Source of the DNA: Alphaproteobacteria bacterium
GTDB lineage: Bacteria; Pseudomonadota; Alphaproteobacteria; UBA7879; VGCX01
Length of the DNA stretch: 36,610 bases
Reading direction: 5' to 3'
NCBI GenBank assembly: GCA_016869935.1
Contig: VGCX01000005.1
Coordinates: 1-36,610 of the forward strand
Shown here: positions 18,068-28,345 of the stretch, one piece after another
How positions within the stretch are numbered: the stretch's first letter is position 1
Layout of the letters: each line of letters begins with the position of its first letter
Notes under the pieces: generated by a model
Database searches by the model: none
What the model saw: the letters and a program-made list of their open reading frames with translations, nothing else
Told to the model about the DNA's origin: nothing
Translations under genes and position numbers: made by a program

Positions 18068-19918
18068 ATGTATTCTCTGTCTCATTTAAAACATCTGCTC
18101 ACACAGTCTCCTCTTTTTGAGCCTGTTTCTTCTAGCACAAAGGCCCATCTTTTGCCTTTATTTGAAGTAATTTCCTACGACGAACCCTCGCGTATTTTTT
18201 CTCAAAAAAACCAAGCCGATTATGTTTATTTTATTCTAAAAGGAAAAGGCACCTTAACACTGAATGGGCAAACTTTAAAACTCCGCCCCGGGTCGTGTTT
18301 TGGAGAAGAAAGTTTGTTGGATCAAAAAAATTACTTTGGAGAGGCATTCCTTTATAAAGGTCAAGTTGCGCGCATTAAAAAATATCGATTTATCGAGCTT
18401 TTAAAGCAAGATCGAAAAATTATGAACGAAATCGTTCTAAGATTTTCCCATTCTTTTAATCAAAAATTTCAACCAGGAGGAGAAAAAGCCCCTCGTCGTC
18501 AAAAAAATCAACTAAAGGCGAATAACTTTATTGCGATTATCGGCTGGCTATTCGTCTTAATAATGCCATTTTTGTGCTATCACTATGTTGGACTGGCTGA
18601 TTTCACAGAAAAACAAAGGATTTTCTTAAGTATTTTATCAGGAACCTTTGTTTTATGGGGGTTTCGACTGGTCCCAGAATTTGTGGCGGCATTTTTCTCT
18701 CTTTTGGTTTATTTAGGGATTGGTCTTACAGATCCAATGGTTATCCTTTCTGGTTTTTCTTCTAAAACATTCATTATGGCCCTGAGCATTTTTGGTCTTG
18801 CCGCTATTCTTTTATCCTCAGGGGTTCTTTATCGATTGCTTTTACAGCTTTTGCATAAAACCCCGTCTAAAGCCCGTTGGATTATGATGTCGTTGATGTC
18901 TTTAGGTGGCATGCTAACCCCTATTATCCCCGACACCTCAAGCCGTTTGCAGCTAGCAACCACTTTCCTCAGAGATACCTATGCAACAATCCACCTTCGC
19001 TTTAAGGGACGGATGTGGAGCCTAGGCGTTGCCAACGCCCTTCAAAGTGTCACACTCTTTGGTCCTATGTTCTTAAGTAGTTCTGTTCGACATTATGTTC
19101 TTTTGGGCCTTTTTTGGGGACAATACCAAGAACAATTCCATTGGTTTGGATGGTTTCGAGCGGCATGTGTCACCGCTTTAATTCTGGGACTTATTAACAT
19201 TATGTCCTTTAGCTTTCTTGCAAAAACAGAAAAAGCGCCAGAAATTTCAAAATCTATGATTAAGAATCAGATTGATATTTTAGGTCCCCTATCGCCTTAT
19301 GAATGGGCGCCTCTTCTTGGTGTTTTTCTGTGTTTTCTTGGAATCCTGACAAAACGTTACCATCATATTCAACCCGAAATTATTGCCCTATTGATTCTAT
19401 CCACGCTTTTATCCTTTAATTTCATTCAACAAAAACGATTTAATACAACGATCAACTGGACAGAGTTGGTTTATTTGGCTGGTCTCTCAGGACTTCTCTC
19501 GACCGCAAGAACGCTTGGTCTTTTTGATACCTTTACAAATAGTCTCCAAGAATTTGCTTCGTTAATTTCGAACAATTTTTCCTGGTTTATTGTGATCCTT
19601 TTTGGGATGATCACCTTGACTCGTCTTATTATGCCAAAGGGGGCTGTTGTGCTTCTTTATGCTTTTTTCTTTGTTCCGCTTGCCCAATCTGTTGGGATTA
19701 GCCCCTGGATTTTGGCCTTTATGATTTTAGTCTTTGGAGAATCTTTCTACTTCCCCTTTCAATCGCCTGAGTACCTTAATCTCCGACAAACGCTTTATAA
19801 ATTCACTCCTTATAACGAAAAGCGCGTTTTATGGATTAATGCGTTTATGAATCTGATAAAGCTTGCTGCGATTTACCTCAGTCTTCCGTATTGGAAATAT
19901 TTGGGGATGATCGGGTAA
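18068..19918 (+). CDS. Fusion: N-terminal cyclic-nucleotide-binding-like domain plus SLC13/DASS-type anion permease
   Basis: N-term FSQKNQADYVYFILKGKGTLTLNGQTLKLRPGSCFGEESLL (cNMP-type beta-barrel); about aa 150-616 multi-TM, with LTPIIPDTSSR and related permease-like segments. Confidence 0.8.
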   Translation: MYSLSHLKHLLTQSPLFEPVSSSTKAHLLPLFEVISYDEPSRIFSQKNQADYVYFILKGKGTLTLNGQTLKLRPGSCFGEESLLDQKNYFGEAFLYKGQVARIKKYRFIELLKQDRKIMNEIVLRFSHSFNQKFQPGGEKAPRRQKNQLKANNFIAIIGWLFVLIMPFLCYHYVGLADFTEKQRIFLSILSGTFVLWGFRLVPEFVAAFFSLLVYLGIGLTDPMVILSGFSSKTFIMALSIFGLAAILLSSGVLYRLLLQLLHKTPSKARWIMMSLMSLGGMLTPIIPDTSSRLQLATTFLRDTYATIHLRFKGRMWSLGVANALQSVTLFGPMFLSSSVRHYVLLGLFWGQYQEQFHWFGWFRAACVTALILGLINIMSFSFLAKTEKAPEISKSMIKNQIDILGPLSPYEWAPLLGVFLCFLGILTKRYHHIQPEIIALLILSTLLSFNFIQQKRFNTTINWTELVYLAGLSGLLSTARTLGLFDTFTNSLQEFASLISNNFSWFIVILFGMITLTRLIMPKGAVVLLYAFFFVPLAQSVGISPWILAFMILVFGESFYFPFQSPEYLNLRQTLYKFTPYNEKRVLWINAFMNLIKLAAIYLSLPYWKYLGMIG

Positions 19919-19944
19919 TACTAAAATTATTGGAATTTTTTTGA

Positions 19945-20021
19945 TGGTCGGGGCGAGAGGATTCGAACCTCCGGCCTCCTGGACCCAAACCAGGCACGCT
20001 ACCAGACTGCGCCACGCCCCG
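19945..20021 (-). tRNA. tRNA-Pro (anticodon TGG), CCA encoded
   Basis: Reverse complement CGGGGCGTGGCGCAGTCTGGTAGCGTGCCTGGTTTGGGTCCAGGAGGCCGGAGGTTCGAATCCTCTCGCCCCGACCA; cloverleaf arms pair, anticodon loop TTTGGGT. Confidence 0.97.
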
Positions 20022-20106
20022 ACATCATTTGATTGTGATACACGAATCTTTAAGAAACGGCAAGGGGAAAATTCAAAAGACTCTAAGCCTAAAGCTCACA
20101 TAAAGT

Positions 20107-20967
20107 TTAAAAAATTTTCTCTATTTCCCTTTTTAAGTCCTTTAAAAGAAAAATAATAAAAGGCCACAGATTATTTTGCTCTATAATATGCAACTCGGTG
20201 AAAGGTAAAAAACGTTTCATTTCTTTTGTAAAGTCTGATGCAACAGTATGATCATTTTCAAGCGCATTTATTCTTTCTTCCATCAAAGATAGAAAATGTT
20301 TTTGCTCAATATGCCGATCTTCTAGTTTCAAAGGTATTAAAGAAAGATTGGGCTTTATCCTCTGTTGGTGCAACCAAAGGATGTCCCAAACATCTCTGTG
20401 CTTTATTCTATTAATTCTTAAAGCAAATGCCAAAAGCTTATCCGCATAAATTTCTTCACGGCTTTGAACCTGTAGCACTAATCCCCGTGTTCCCATATCA
20501 ATACTATACGGATTAAGAAGCATCATAGGCTGTTTTTCATAGGAAGGAATTGAACAAATATCAATATGAACTCGCTGGGCCGGTAAATGTTTGGATTCTG
20601 GCCTCGTTTCGATTCGAACTTTCCAAGTACTGACACCCCCTTCTTCTTTTTTAGGATCTACAACTTCCACTTCAAATCCATATTTTTGATGCAGTGTTTT
20701 TGCCAGAAATTCTCCCATATTTAATAAACTTTCTCTGGAAAAATTGTGCCCCCCCGTAAAATCTAGATCTTCGCTGAGCCTCACTGCCCCATAACAACTT
20801 CTTAAGGCGGTTCCTCCAATAAATGTCAAACTCTCTAGAAACTTATGTTGACTTAAAACTTTTAAAATATCATGGTGCAGCAGTTCTTTTTCAACAACTG
20901 GACGTAATGCTGCTAGAGTGGGTTGGTTCTTTAACGCCTCTCCCACAAGGGAATCAAATAAATTCAT
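20107..20967 (-). CDS. AbiEii/AbiGii-family nucleotidyltransferase toxin (type IV-like TA)
   Basis: FIGGTALRSCYGAVRLSEDLDFTGG; EEIYADKLLAFALR; HRDVWDILWL. Confidence 0.88.
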   Translation of the reverse strand: MNLFDSLVGEALKNQPTLAALRPVVEKELLHHDILKVLSQHKFLESLTFIGGTALRSCYGAVRLSEDLDFTGGHNFSRESLLNMGEFLAKTLHQKYGFEVEVVDPKKEEGGVSTWKVRIETRPESKHLPAQRVHIDICSIPSYEKQPMMLLNPYSIDMGTRGLVLQVQSREEIYADKLLAFALRINRIKHRDVWDILWLHQQRIKPNLSLIPLKLEDRHIEQKHFLSLMEERINALENDHTVASDFTKEMKRFLPFTELHIIEQNNLWPFIIFLLKDLKREIEKIF

Positions 20968-21502
20968 TGGCTATGCTCCAGTTAATTAAGTCACAGTTTC
21001 TACGTGTACGCTTCATGTCGTTAATCGCCAAGGGCACATCTGCCCACCAAGCACCACAGGTCTTATCGTAATGTAATTGTCCCACAAGATCCCCTGGTTT
21101 TTGGGTCGTATGGATGAATTCGATTGTCCCAAAACTCTGACAAGAAATCACGCTACTCCGCCCGGAGGACATCACAGAAATCCATGCCATGGGAATTTGA
21201 GAAATTATCCCATGCTCACTTAAAACTGTTTCTAAACTGATATAATTAAATTCATTCCCCCGCAAAAGAGGAATCAAGTGAAAAAGAAGCCGTCCATCCC
21301 GCGGGAGCTTGTTCTTCACCCCATAAACACCCCGGCATATTCTGAGCAGCACCTGTGATGCAACAGCCCTGCTTAAAAGGGTCTTAAAGGCCCCTTCCGA
21401 TAGATCCGGAAAAAGAGGACGAAGGTCACGCGCTGAAAACAGGGAATGTTCTTCTGTCGCGTTTTCCAATAACCACTTTTCTAAATATCGAATAGGCTGC
21501 AT
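20954..21502 (-). CDS. AbiEi-like antitoxin (N-terminal wHTH), partner of the AbiEii-like toxin
   Basis: 14-nt overlap upstream of the toxin gene; SARDLRPLFPDLSEGAFKTLLSRAVASQVLLRICRGVYGV; palindrome in its promoter region. Confidence 0.78.
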   Translation of the reverse strand: MQPIRYLEKWLLENATEEHSLFSARDLRPLFPDLSEGAFKTLLSRAVASQVLLRICRGVYGVKNKLPRDGRLLFHLIPLLRGNEFNYISLETVLSEHGIISQIPMAWISVMSSGRSSVISCQSFGTIEFIHTTQKPGDLVGQLHYDKTCGAWWADVPLAINDMKRTRRNCDLINWSIANEFI

Positions 21503-21520
21503 ATCCTTTTGCCCTACATA

Positions 21521-21541
21521 AAGTTACATTTAGTGTAACTT
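21521..21541. promoter_or_regulatory. Inverted repeat, candidate AbiEi operator
   Basis: AAGTTACA-tttag-TGTAACTT, perfect 8-bp arms, with an extra TTAGTGTA half-site immediately adjacent (21540-21547). Confidence 0.65.
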
Positions 21542-21578
21542 AGTGTAGAGAAAATAACAAGCTTGCTTTTAGCGATAT

Positions 21579-21606
21579 AAAAAAAGGCGCCCTAAAGCGC
21601 CCTTTT
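21579..21606 (-). terminator. Intrinsic terminator of the ribosomal/alpha operon after rplQ
   Basis: Minus strand AAAAGGGCGC-TTTAGG-GCGCCTTTTTTT. Confidence 0.85.
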
Positions 21607-21625
21607 GAATGGAATAAAAAAAATT

Positions 21626-22099
21626 TTAAGCAGCCACTTCTTTTTTCTTCGCGGGCTTCGCTTTTGTTTCTTTTACAGCTTTTTCGCCTTTAGTGGATTC
21701 AGCTTTTTCAGCATCAGGCACGTCCACAGACGCAACATCTAGCGGGCGATCCACCAGTTCGATGATCGCCATGGGCGCTGCATCACCATAACGGAATCCT
21801 GCCTTGATAATACGGGTGTATCCACCAGCACGGGTTGCGTAACGCTTCGAAAGCTCCGTCAAGACTTTCTTAGCCACATCCCCAGACTTTAAGGATGAAA
21901 CGAGCTGACGATGGGCATGAAGGCTTCCCTTCTTTCCAACCGTAATCAACTTTTCAGCAACACTGCGCAGCTCTTTTGCTTTTGGCAAAGTCGTCTTAAT
22001 CTTTTCAAACTGAAAGAGAGACGTCGCCATGTTCGCAAACAACGCTTTGCGGTGACCTTTCGTCCGATTTAATTTTCTTCCTTTTAATTGATGGCGCAT
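21626..22099 (-). CDS. rplQ: 50S ribosomal protein L17
   Basis: [29 protein letters not shown]. Confidence 0.97.
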   Translation of the reverse strand: MRHQLKGRKLNRTKGHRKALFANMATSLFQFEKIKTTLPKAKELRSVAEKLITVGKKGSLHAHRQLVSSLKSGDVAKKVLTELSKRYATRAGGYTRIIKAGFRYGDAAPMAIIELVDRPLDVASVDVPDAEKAESTKGEKAVKETKAKPAKKKEVAA

Positions 22100-22123
22100 T
22101 TTCTTCTAATCCTCAATTCATTC

Positions 22124-23137
22124 CTAGTAACTATCGTCATACCGACGCGCTAAATCCTCAATATTTTCAGGGGGCCATGTTGGGACATCCATTCCCAAAT
22201 GAAGACCCATATCTTCAAGGACTTGCTTAATTTCATTCAAAGACTTCCGCCCAAAGTTTGGCGTCTTTAACATTTCGTTTTCTGTCCGTTGAACCAAATC
22301 ACCAATATAAATAATATTGTCGTTCTTCAAGCAGTTCGCTGCACGAACAGAAAGTTCAAGCTCAGAAACTTTACGCAAAAGTGGCCGAGGAATTGGAAGT
22401 TCTGCTTCGACTTCTTTTACCCGAATCTCTAAAGGATCATCAAAGTTTACAAAAGGCGAGAATTGATCTTGAAGAATCCGTGCTGACAAAGCAACGGCAT
22501 CTTCTGGGCGAACAGCCCCATTGGTCTCAACTTCTAAAATCAATCGGTCATAGTCCGTTACCTGGCCTACACGTGTGTTTTCAACACGGTAAGAAACACG
22601 CTTTACAGGACTGAAGAATGCATCAACAGGAATGACACCAATCACACGCTCTTGTAGACCTTGGCCTGCAGGGACGTATCCTTTGCCTTCTTCAACGGTA
22701 ATTTCCATCGACAAATTAGATCCTTCGTTTGCTGTGCAAATTAAAAGATCTGGGTTCAAAATTTCAACGTTTGAGTCCGTCTCAATCATACCGGCTGTAA
22801 TTTTTCCAACACCTTTGTGCTTTAAACGTAATTTCTTTGGTCCTTGCGCGTGAAGTTTAATAGCCAAAGACTTTAGATTCAAAATCACATCTGTCACATC
22901 CTCCATAACCCCAGGGATCGCAGAAAATTCATGGACAACGCCTTCAATTTGAAGCGCTGTCACAGAAGCTCCGCGTACAGAGGACAAAAGAATACGGCGC
23001 AAGGCATTGCCTAACGTCATACCAAACCCTCGTTCCAAGGGCTCTACTGTCATTGTTGACTTAAATTCACCACCGTCTACGTTGTTAACCTTAATCTTTT
23101 CAGGTTTAATTAGCTGTTGCCAGTTTTCTTGTATCAC
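22124..23137 (-). CDS. rpoA: DNA-directed RNA polymerase subunit alpha
   Basis: [25 protein letters not shown]; alpha-[30 protein letters not shown]. Confidence 0.98.
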   Translation of the reverse strand: MIQENWQQLIKPEKIKVNNVDGGEFKSTMTVEPLERGFGMTLGNALRRILLSSVRGASVTALQIEGVVHEFSAIPGVMEDVTDVILNLKSLAIKLHAQGPKKLRLKHKGVGKITAGMIETDSNVEILNPDLLICTANEGSNLSMEITVEEGKGYVPAGQGLQERVIGVIPVDAFFSPVKRVSYRVENTRVGQVTDYDRLILEVETNGAVRPEDAVALSARILQDQFSPFVNFDDPLEIRVKEVEAELPIPRPLLRKVSELELSVRAANCLKNDNIIYIGDLVQRTENEMLKTPNFGRKSLNEIKQVLEDMGLHLGMDVPTWPPENIEDLARRYDDSY

Positions 23138-23186
23138 TTTTCAGCTCCCATCGCTTGGATTACACTACCTATGTTTATCATTTTGC

Positions 23187-23579
23187 CTAAACACGCCGTC
23201 TTTTTGGAGGCCGTGTCCCATTATGAGGAATGGGTGTTACATCGTGAATAGACGTAACCACAAATCCTACACTCATCAAAGCCCGCAACGCTGATTCACG
23301 ACCAGATCCTGGTCCCTTCACATTAACAGACAATGCCTTCATTCCGTGTTCTTTTGCTTTCGTTCCTGCATCTTCTGCTGCAACCTGAGCCGCAAAAGGC
23401 GTTGACTTACGAGACCCTTTAAATCCTTTAGATCCTGCAGAAGACCAGGCAATGCTATTGCCTTGCGCATCTGTGATCGTAATAACCGTATTGTTAAAAG
23501 TTGCATTAATATGGGCAACCCCAGTCGCTATATTTTTTTTCTCGCGACGCCGAACTTTTCCTGCATTTGCTTGTGACAT
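23187..23579 (-). CDS. rpsK: 30S ribosomal protein S11
   Basis: [39 protein letters not shown]. Confidence 0.98.
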   Translation of the reverse strand: MSQANAGKVRRREKKNIATGVAHINATFNNTVITITDAQGNSIAWSSAGSKGFKGSRKSTPFAAQVAAEDAGTKAKEHGMKALSVNVKGPGSGRESALRALMSVGFVVTSIHDVTPIPHNGTRPPKRRRV

Positions 23580-23588
23580 GTCAAATCC

Positions 23589-23966
23589 TTACTTCGTTAC
23601 TTTCTTTTTACCGGCAATGGCAATTCTTTTGCCTTTACGTGTCCGCGCGTTGGAGTGAGTCCTTTGACCCCGGAGAGGCAAACGCTTACGATGGCGTAAT
23701 CCACGATAGCATCCAAGATCAACAAGCCTCTTGATGTTCATCGCTATTTCGCTACGTAATTCTCCTTCAACCTTATGCTCTGCTTCAATAATTTGACGCA
23801 CTTTCGCAATGGTATCTTCCGTTAAATCATGTACACGTGTAATAGAAGCAATGCCTGCCTTCTTACAAATATCACTCGCTGCTGTTTGACCAATCCCAAA
23901 AATATAGGTCAAAGCAATCTCAACCCTTTTATTGGTCGGTATGTTTACACCCGCTATACGTGCCAC
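23589..23966 (-). CDS. rpsM: 30S ribosomal protein S13
   Basis: [50 protein letters not shown]. Confidence 0.98.
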   Translation of the reverse strand: MARIAGVNIPTNKRVEIALTYIFGIGQTAASDICKKAGIASITRVHDLTEDTIAKVRQIIEAEHKVEGELRSEIAMNIKRLVDLGCYRGLRHRKRLPLRGQRTHSNARTRKGKRIAIAGKKKVTK

Positions 23967-24009
23967 GTTCTTCTTCTCCTTAATTTACATTTACTCTTTT
24001 ACGTCTCTC

Positions 24010-24663
24010 TTACCCTTCGATAAGAGCGTTAATTTGCTCAGTCACCTTATCGATACCGAGCATGCCATTTACTTCTCTCAACAAGCCTTTCTCCAGATAA
24101 TATGGAACAATAGGCATTGTCTCATGGTAGTACTTCTTCAATCGCGTTCGCACCGCTTCCTCTGTGTCGTCGGGCCGACGCATAAATTCAGACCCACCAC
24201 AAACATCACAAACACCATCGACAGCAGGCTTCTTAAAAAAATCGTTGTACGATGCACCACAATTCTTAGCCTTACACATATAGCGACCCGAAATCCTTTT
24301 AACAAGAGCTTCATCATCAACTTTTATTTCAATGACATGATCAATCGCTACTTTACGCTTTTTCAGCATAAGATCAAGCGCAATCGCTTGGCGTTCCGTT
24401 CGCGGGAACCCATCAAGAATAATACCTACTCTTGCTTCTGGGCCCTCTAAAACAGTGGCTATCATGCCAATAACTGTTTCATCGTCCACCAAACCACCCT
24501 TCGACATTACTTCCTTTATGGAAAGTCCAAGGTCTGTTTGCTTATCTATTTCATGCCGCAACATATCACCAGTTGACAAATGCATCAAGCCATAATTTTC
24601 TCTTAGCCGCTGCGCTTGCGTTCCCTTCCCAGCCCCCGGTGGACCTAAAAGAATCACATTCAT
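24010..24663 (-). CDS. adk: Adenylate kinase (Cys-containing, zinc-type LID)
   Basis: MNVILLGPPGAGKGTQAQRL; LID CKAKNCGASYND...GVCDVCGG; 4-nt overlap with secY. Confidence 0.96.
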   Translation of the reverse strand: MNVILLGPPGAGKGTQAQRLRENYGLMHLSTGDMLRHEIDKQTDLGLSIKEVMSKGGLVDDETVIGMIATVLEGPEARVGIILDGFPRTERQAIALDLMLKKRKVAIDHVIEIKVDDEALVKRISGRYMCKAKNCGASYNDFFKKPAVDGVCDVCGGSEFMRRPDDTEEAVRTRLKKYYHETMPIVPYYLEKGLLREVNGMLGIDKVTEQINALIEG

Positions 24664-25991
24664 CGACGTCGTCCCTTAGCCTGCAGGCGTGATTTTTTCA
24701 ACAAATTCTCGTATTGATGGGCGAGCAAATGAGAGTGAACCTGCCCAACCGTATCAATCGTCACACTAACAACGATCAAAATACTTGTCCCACCAAGATA
24801 GAACGGCAAAGAATATTTAACCTGTAGAAACTCTGGCAAAATACAAACGAATACCAAATACAAAGCCCCTACAGTTGTCAACCGCGTCAAAAGATAGTCA
24901 AAATAGTTCGCCGTATTAATACCAGGACGAATTCCAGGAATAAACGCCCCTGACTTTTTAAGATTTTCAGAGGTTTCTGTTGGGTTGAAAACAATTGCCG
25001 TGTAGAAAAAGGCAAAAAACACAATCAACAAACTATACAGAACCATAAAAACAGGTCGACCATGTCCTAAGTGGAAGAAAATACTTTGAACCCAATCCGG
25101 CGCATTCGTTGCAAAGGAGGCAATGGTTGGCGGCAGCATAAGGATAGAGCTTGCAAAAATTGGCGGGATAACCCCTGATATATTCAGCTTTAGAGGCAAA
25201 TGATTGGTTTCTCCCCCTACAATACTAGAACCCATCTGACGTTTTGGATACTGAATAAGCACTTTTCTTTGAGCCCGTTCCATAAAAACGATAAACGCAA
25301 TAAGCGCACAAACCAGCACAAGAATACCAAGAATAAACATCGTGTGATACTGACCTTCGCGTCCCATATCGAGCATCCGAAGAGCTGATTGGGGAAGGTT
25401 AGCAACAATCCCTGCAAAAATGATCAAAGAAATACCGTTTCCAATGCCTCGAGAGGTTATTTGTTCCCCTAACCACATTAGGAACATGGTACCTCCCACG
25501 ATATTGACGACAGTACTTAATTCAAAAAAGAGCCCTGGCATGTAGGTTGCCCCATTAGCCTCCAGCGTTCGCGCCAAAGCAAATGCCTGAACAGAGGCCA
25601 AAATAACCGTCAAATAGCGCGTGTATTGGCTAAGTTTTTTGCGGCCCAATTCCCCTTCTTTCTTTAATGCTTCAAAAGGTGGATGGATCGCTGTCATTAG
25701 CTGAATAATGATACTCGCTGAAATGTAAGGCATAATGTTAAGGGCGAAAATTGTCATACGCCACAAAGCACCCCCTGAAAACATATCGATCATGCCCAAG
25801 ATACCCGTTGCGTTTCGCTTGGAAATATCTGCAAGAACGGTCATATCGATTCCTGGAAGAGGAATATAGGTCCCTAAACGATAAATAATCAGCGCGCCCA
25901 AGGTAAACCAAATACGCTTTTTTAGGTCCGTTGCCTTTGAAAAAACGCTTAAGTCTAAATTAGATGCTAATTGCTCTGCTGCTGATGCCAT
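24660..25991 (-). CDS. secY: Preprotein translocase subunit SecY
   Basis: IYRLGTYIPLPGID, IMPYISASIIIQL, GIGNGISLIIFAGI, ERAQRKVLIQYPKRQ. Confidence 0.98.
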   Translation of the reverse strand: MASAAEQLASNLDLSVFSKATDLKKRIWFTLGALIIYRLGTYIPLPGIDMTVLADISKRNATGILGMIDMFSGGALWRMTIFALNIMPYISASIIIQLMTAIHPPFEALKKEGELGRKKLSQYTRYLTVILASVQAFALARTLEANGATYMPGLFFELSTVVNIVGGTMFLMWLGEQITSRGIGNGISLIIFAGIVANLPQSALRMLDMGREGQYHTMFILGILVLVCALIAFIVFMERAQRKVLIQYPKRQMGSSIVGGETNHLPLKLNISGVIPPIFASSILMLPPTIASFATNAPDWVQSIFFHLGHGRPVFMVLYSLLIVFFAFFYTAIVFNPTETSENLKKSGAFIPGIRPGINTANYFDYLLTRLTTVGALYLVFVCILPEFLQVKYSLPFYLGGTSILIVVSVTIDTVGQVHSHLLAHQYENLLKKSRLQAKGRRR

Positions 25992-26155
25992 AGGATCCTC
26001 TTATCTTTATATCTCATTACGCCATATCGACACGACATGTCATATCAAACGAACCCAAAACCCTAGGGCACGAAGGAAGATGGCCTGAGCACTGTGATGC
26101 ACTCATAGTAGTTCGTTCGTCTAAGGATTCGTCTTGTCTAATCTGAACCATAGTC

Positions 26156-26650
26156 TTATTCTTTGGTCTTCTTTTTAGAATCTTCCACAACAGGGTGCTC
26201 TATCACAGTTACAGTGCCGCCAGCTTTTTCAATAGCAGCACGAGCACCTTGTGATATGTGGTCTACTGTAATTTGAACCTTCGCTTTTATCGTCCCTTTT
26301 CCAAGAACGCGAAGACTCCGCATGGGCTTATGAAAAAAGCCTGCTTCTGCAAGAAGAGTAGAATCGATAGGCTTAGAAATATCTAAACGCTTAGTGTCAA
26401 CGGCCTTTTGCAAATCAGAAAGATTAATAATGTTTACAGGATCTTTCTGATGGACGAAGCCACGCTTAGGCAATCTTCTTTGGAGAGGCATTTGCCCTCC
26501 TTCAAATCCCTTAATAGCAACACCAGTACGAGCTTTTTGCCCCTTGTGTCCATGTCCTGCGGTTTTTCCTTTACCAGATCCAATCCCACGCCCGATGCGT
26601 TTGCGGGATTTCGTGGCGCCTGGATTATCTCTTAACTCATTTAATTGCAT
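26156..26650 (-). CDS. rplO: 50S ribosomal protein L15
   Basis: MQLNELRDNPGATKSRKRIGRGIGSGKGKTAGHGHKGQKAR. Confidence 0.97.
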   Translation of the reverse strand: MQLNELRDNPGATKSRKRIGRGIGSGKGKTAGHGHKGQKARTGVAIKGFEGGQMPLQRRLPKRGFVHQKDPVNIINLSDLQKAVDTKRLDISKPIDSTLLAEAGFFHKPMRSLRVLGKGTIKAKVQITVDHISQGARAAIEKAGGTVTVIEHPVVEDSKKKTKE

Positions 26651-26662
26651 GGCTTTAACTTC

Positions 26663-26851
26663 CTATAGTTCTTTTACTTGGACTAAGTGTTTTACTTTAA
26701 AAATCAACCCACGAATAGAGGGGGTATCTTCCAACACTCTGGAACGGTACATTTTGCCAAGACCTAGCCCCTTAAGGCAGAGCTCCTGGTTTTTTTGACG
26801 ACGAATTGTACTCGCAATTTGCGTCACTTCCAATGTTTTCTTACTGGCCAT
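26663..26851 (-). CDS. rpmD: 50S ribosomal protein L30
   Basis: [26 protein letters not shown]. Confidence 0.95.
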   Translation of the reverse strand: MASKKTLEVTQIASTIRRQKNQELCLKGLGLGKMYRSRVLEDTPSIRGLIFKVKHLVQVKEL

Positions 26852-27422
26852 CTTTCACGTCCTTTACTTCTGCGCTTTCTTTCATGCCTGTTGCCACTTC
26901 GCGACGCGCAACGATATCCGAAACTTTCTTGCTTCGACGCATAGCAACCTGACGTGGAGAAGTCACTCTTTTTAATGCATCAAGTGTCGCCTTAACCATG
27001 TTATGAGGATTTGTTGTTCCAACACATTTACAAACAACGTCATGAATCCCTAAGGCTTCAAACACCGCACGTGTCGGACCACCCGCGATGATTCCTGTTC
27101 CCATGGGGGCAGATCTTACAACCACAAGGCCTGCACCAAAATGACCGGTAATGTCATGATGAAGCGTCCTTCCTTCCCGAAGAGGGATACGAACTAGATT
27201 TCGTTTCGCTTTTTCTGTTGCCTTACGAACAGCATCTGGAACTTCACGCGCTTTTCCTAAGCCGCATCCAACACGACCTTTTCCATCCCCTGCAACAACA
27301 AGGGCTGAAAAAGTAAAGTTTTTACCGCCTTTAACTACTTTTGCAACACGATTGATGCTCACAAGTTTTTCAACAAAGGCTTGCTGCTCTTGAGATTTTT
27401 CTATTTTTTGTGCTTTGGCCAT
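26841..27422 (-). CDS. rpsE: 30S ribosomal protein S5
   Basis: [44 protein letters not shown]. Confidence 0.98.
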   Translation of the reverse strand: MAKAQKIEKSQEQQAFVEKLVSINRVAKVVKGGKNFTFSALVVAGDGKGRVGCGLGKAREVPDAVRKATEKAKRNLVRIPLREGRTLHHDITGHFGAGLVVVRSAPMGTGIIAGGPTRAVFEALGIHDVVCKCVGTTNPHNMVKATLDALKRVTSPRQVAMRRSKKVSDIVARREVATGMKESAEVKDVKDGQ

Positions 27423-27434
27423 TCTTTAATCTCT

Positions 27435-27797
27435 CTAAAACTCTAATCCACCGGAACGCGCCCCGTCCGCAAGGGCCTTGACGCGACCATGGTACAAGTA
27501 CGCGCCTCTATCAAAAATCACACGGGTAACGCCTGCTTTTTTAGCCCGTTCCGCAAGGATTTTACCGACTGCTTCTGCCCCTGCTTTATCATGACCTTTG
27601 AGTTTTTTGTCAAAGTCTTTCATTAAAGAGGAGGCCGCAACAAGGGTGTGACCTTTACGATCATCAATCACTTGCGCAAAAATATTTTTATTAGACCGAA
27701 ATACAGATAGTCTTAAAGCGCCACCTACTGCATTTTTCTTAAGGCGTGCTCTGTTTCGTTTTTGACGACGTTCAATGATATCATTTCGCTTTAACAT
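27435..27797 (-). CDS. rplR: 50S ribosomal protein L18
   Basis: [43 protein letters not shown]. Confidence 0.97.
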   Translation of the reverse strand: MLKRNDIIERRQKRNRARLKKNAVGGALRLSVFRSNKNIFAQVIDDRKGHTLVAASSLMKDFDKKLKGHDKAGAEAVGKILAERAKKAGVTRVIFDRGAYLYHGRVKALADGARSGGLEF

Positions 27798-27799
27798 GG

Positions 27800-28333
27800 T
27801 TATTTCTTCTTTCCTTCTTTGCGAACAATAAACTCATCCGCGTACTTTATTCCTTTTCCTTTATAAGGTTCAGGCGGACGAAGGGCACGGATTTTTGATG
27901 CCACATGTCCAACTAATTGTTTGTTTGTCCCTTGAATGGACAAAAGTGTTTGCTTTTCACACTTAATGGTTACACCTTGAGGAATGTCAAAATTGACCTC
28001 ATGGCTAAACCCAAGCTGCAAGACAAGGATATTTCCTTGAACAGCGGCCCTGAATCCAACGCCATTGATTTCCAAGTTAATTGTGAAGCCTTCTGAAACA
28101 CCTTGGACAAGATTATTAATGAGGCTTCGATAGGTACCCCAATGTGTCCGTGATTCTTTAGATTCATCAACAGGAATAACCGTAATAAGGTCACCCTCTT
28201 GGGAAATTTTTACTTGCTTAGAGAGCTGAAGCTTTTCTTCGCCTAATTTTCCCTTAGCAACCACTTCATTGCTATTGACATGCACCTGAGTTCCCGCAGG
28301 AATTTTGATAGGATTTTTACCGACTCGTGACAT
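27800..28333 (-). CDS. rplF: 50S ribosomal protein L6
   Basis: [42 protein letters not shown]. Confidence 0.98.
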   Translation of the reverse strand: MSRVGKNPIKIPAGTQVHVNSNEVVAKGKLGEEKLQLSKQVKISQEGDLITVIPVDESKESRTHWGTYRSLINNLVQGVSEGFTINLEINGVGFRAAVQGNILVLQLGFSHEVNFDIPQGVTIKCEKQTLLSIQGTNKQLVGHVASKIRALRPPEPYKGKGIKYADEFIVRKEGKKK

Positions 28334-28345
28334 TTTAACTGATCC

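Noticed and set aside
19941-20156. [30 protein letters not shown]...
   Set aside because: Classic artefactual ORF read antisense across a tRNA gene (tRNA-Pro at 19945-20021).
23138-24009. Missing rpmJ (L36) in the spc/alpha region
   Set aside because: Absence of rpmJ here is normal for alphaproteobacteria, where it is encoded elsewhere.
23932-24450. 172-aa plus-strand ORF antisense to rpsM/adk
   Set aside because: Antisense to clearly real, conserved genes; no recognisable domain.
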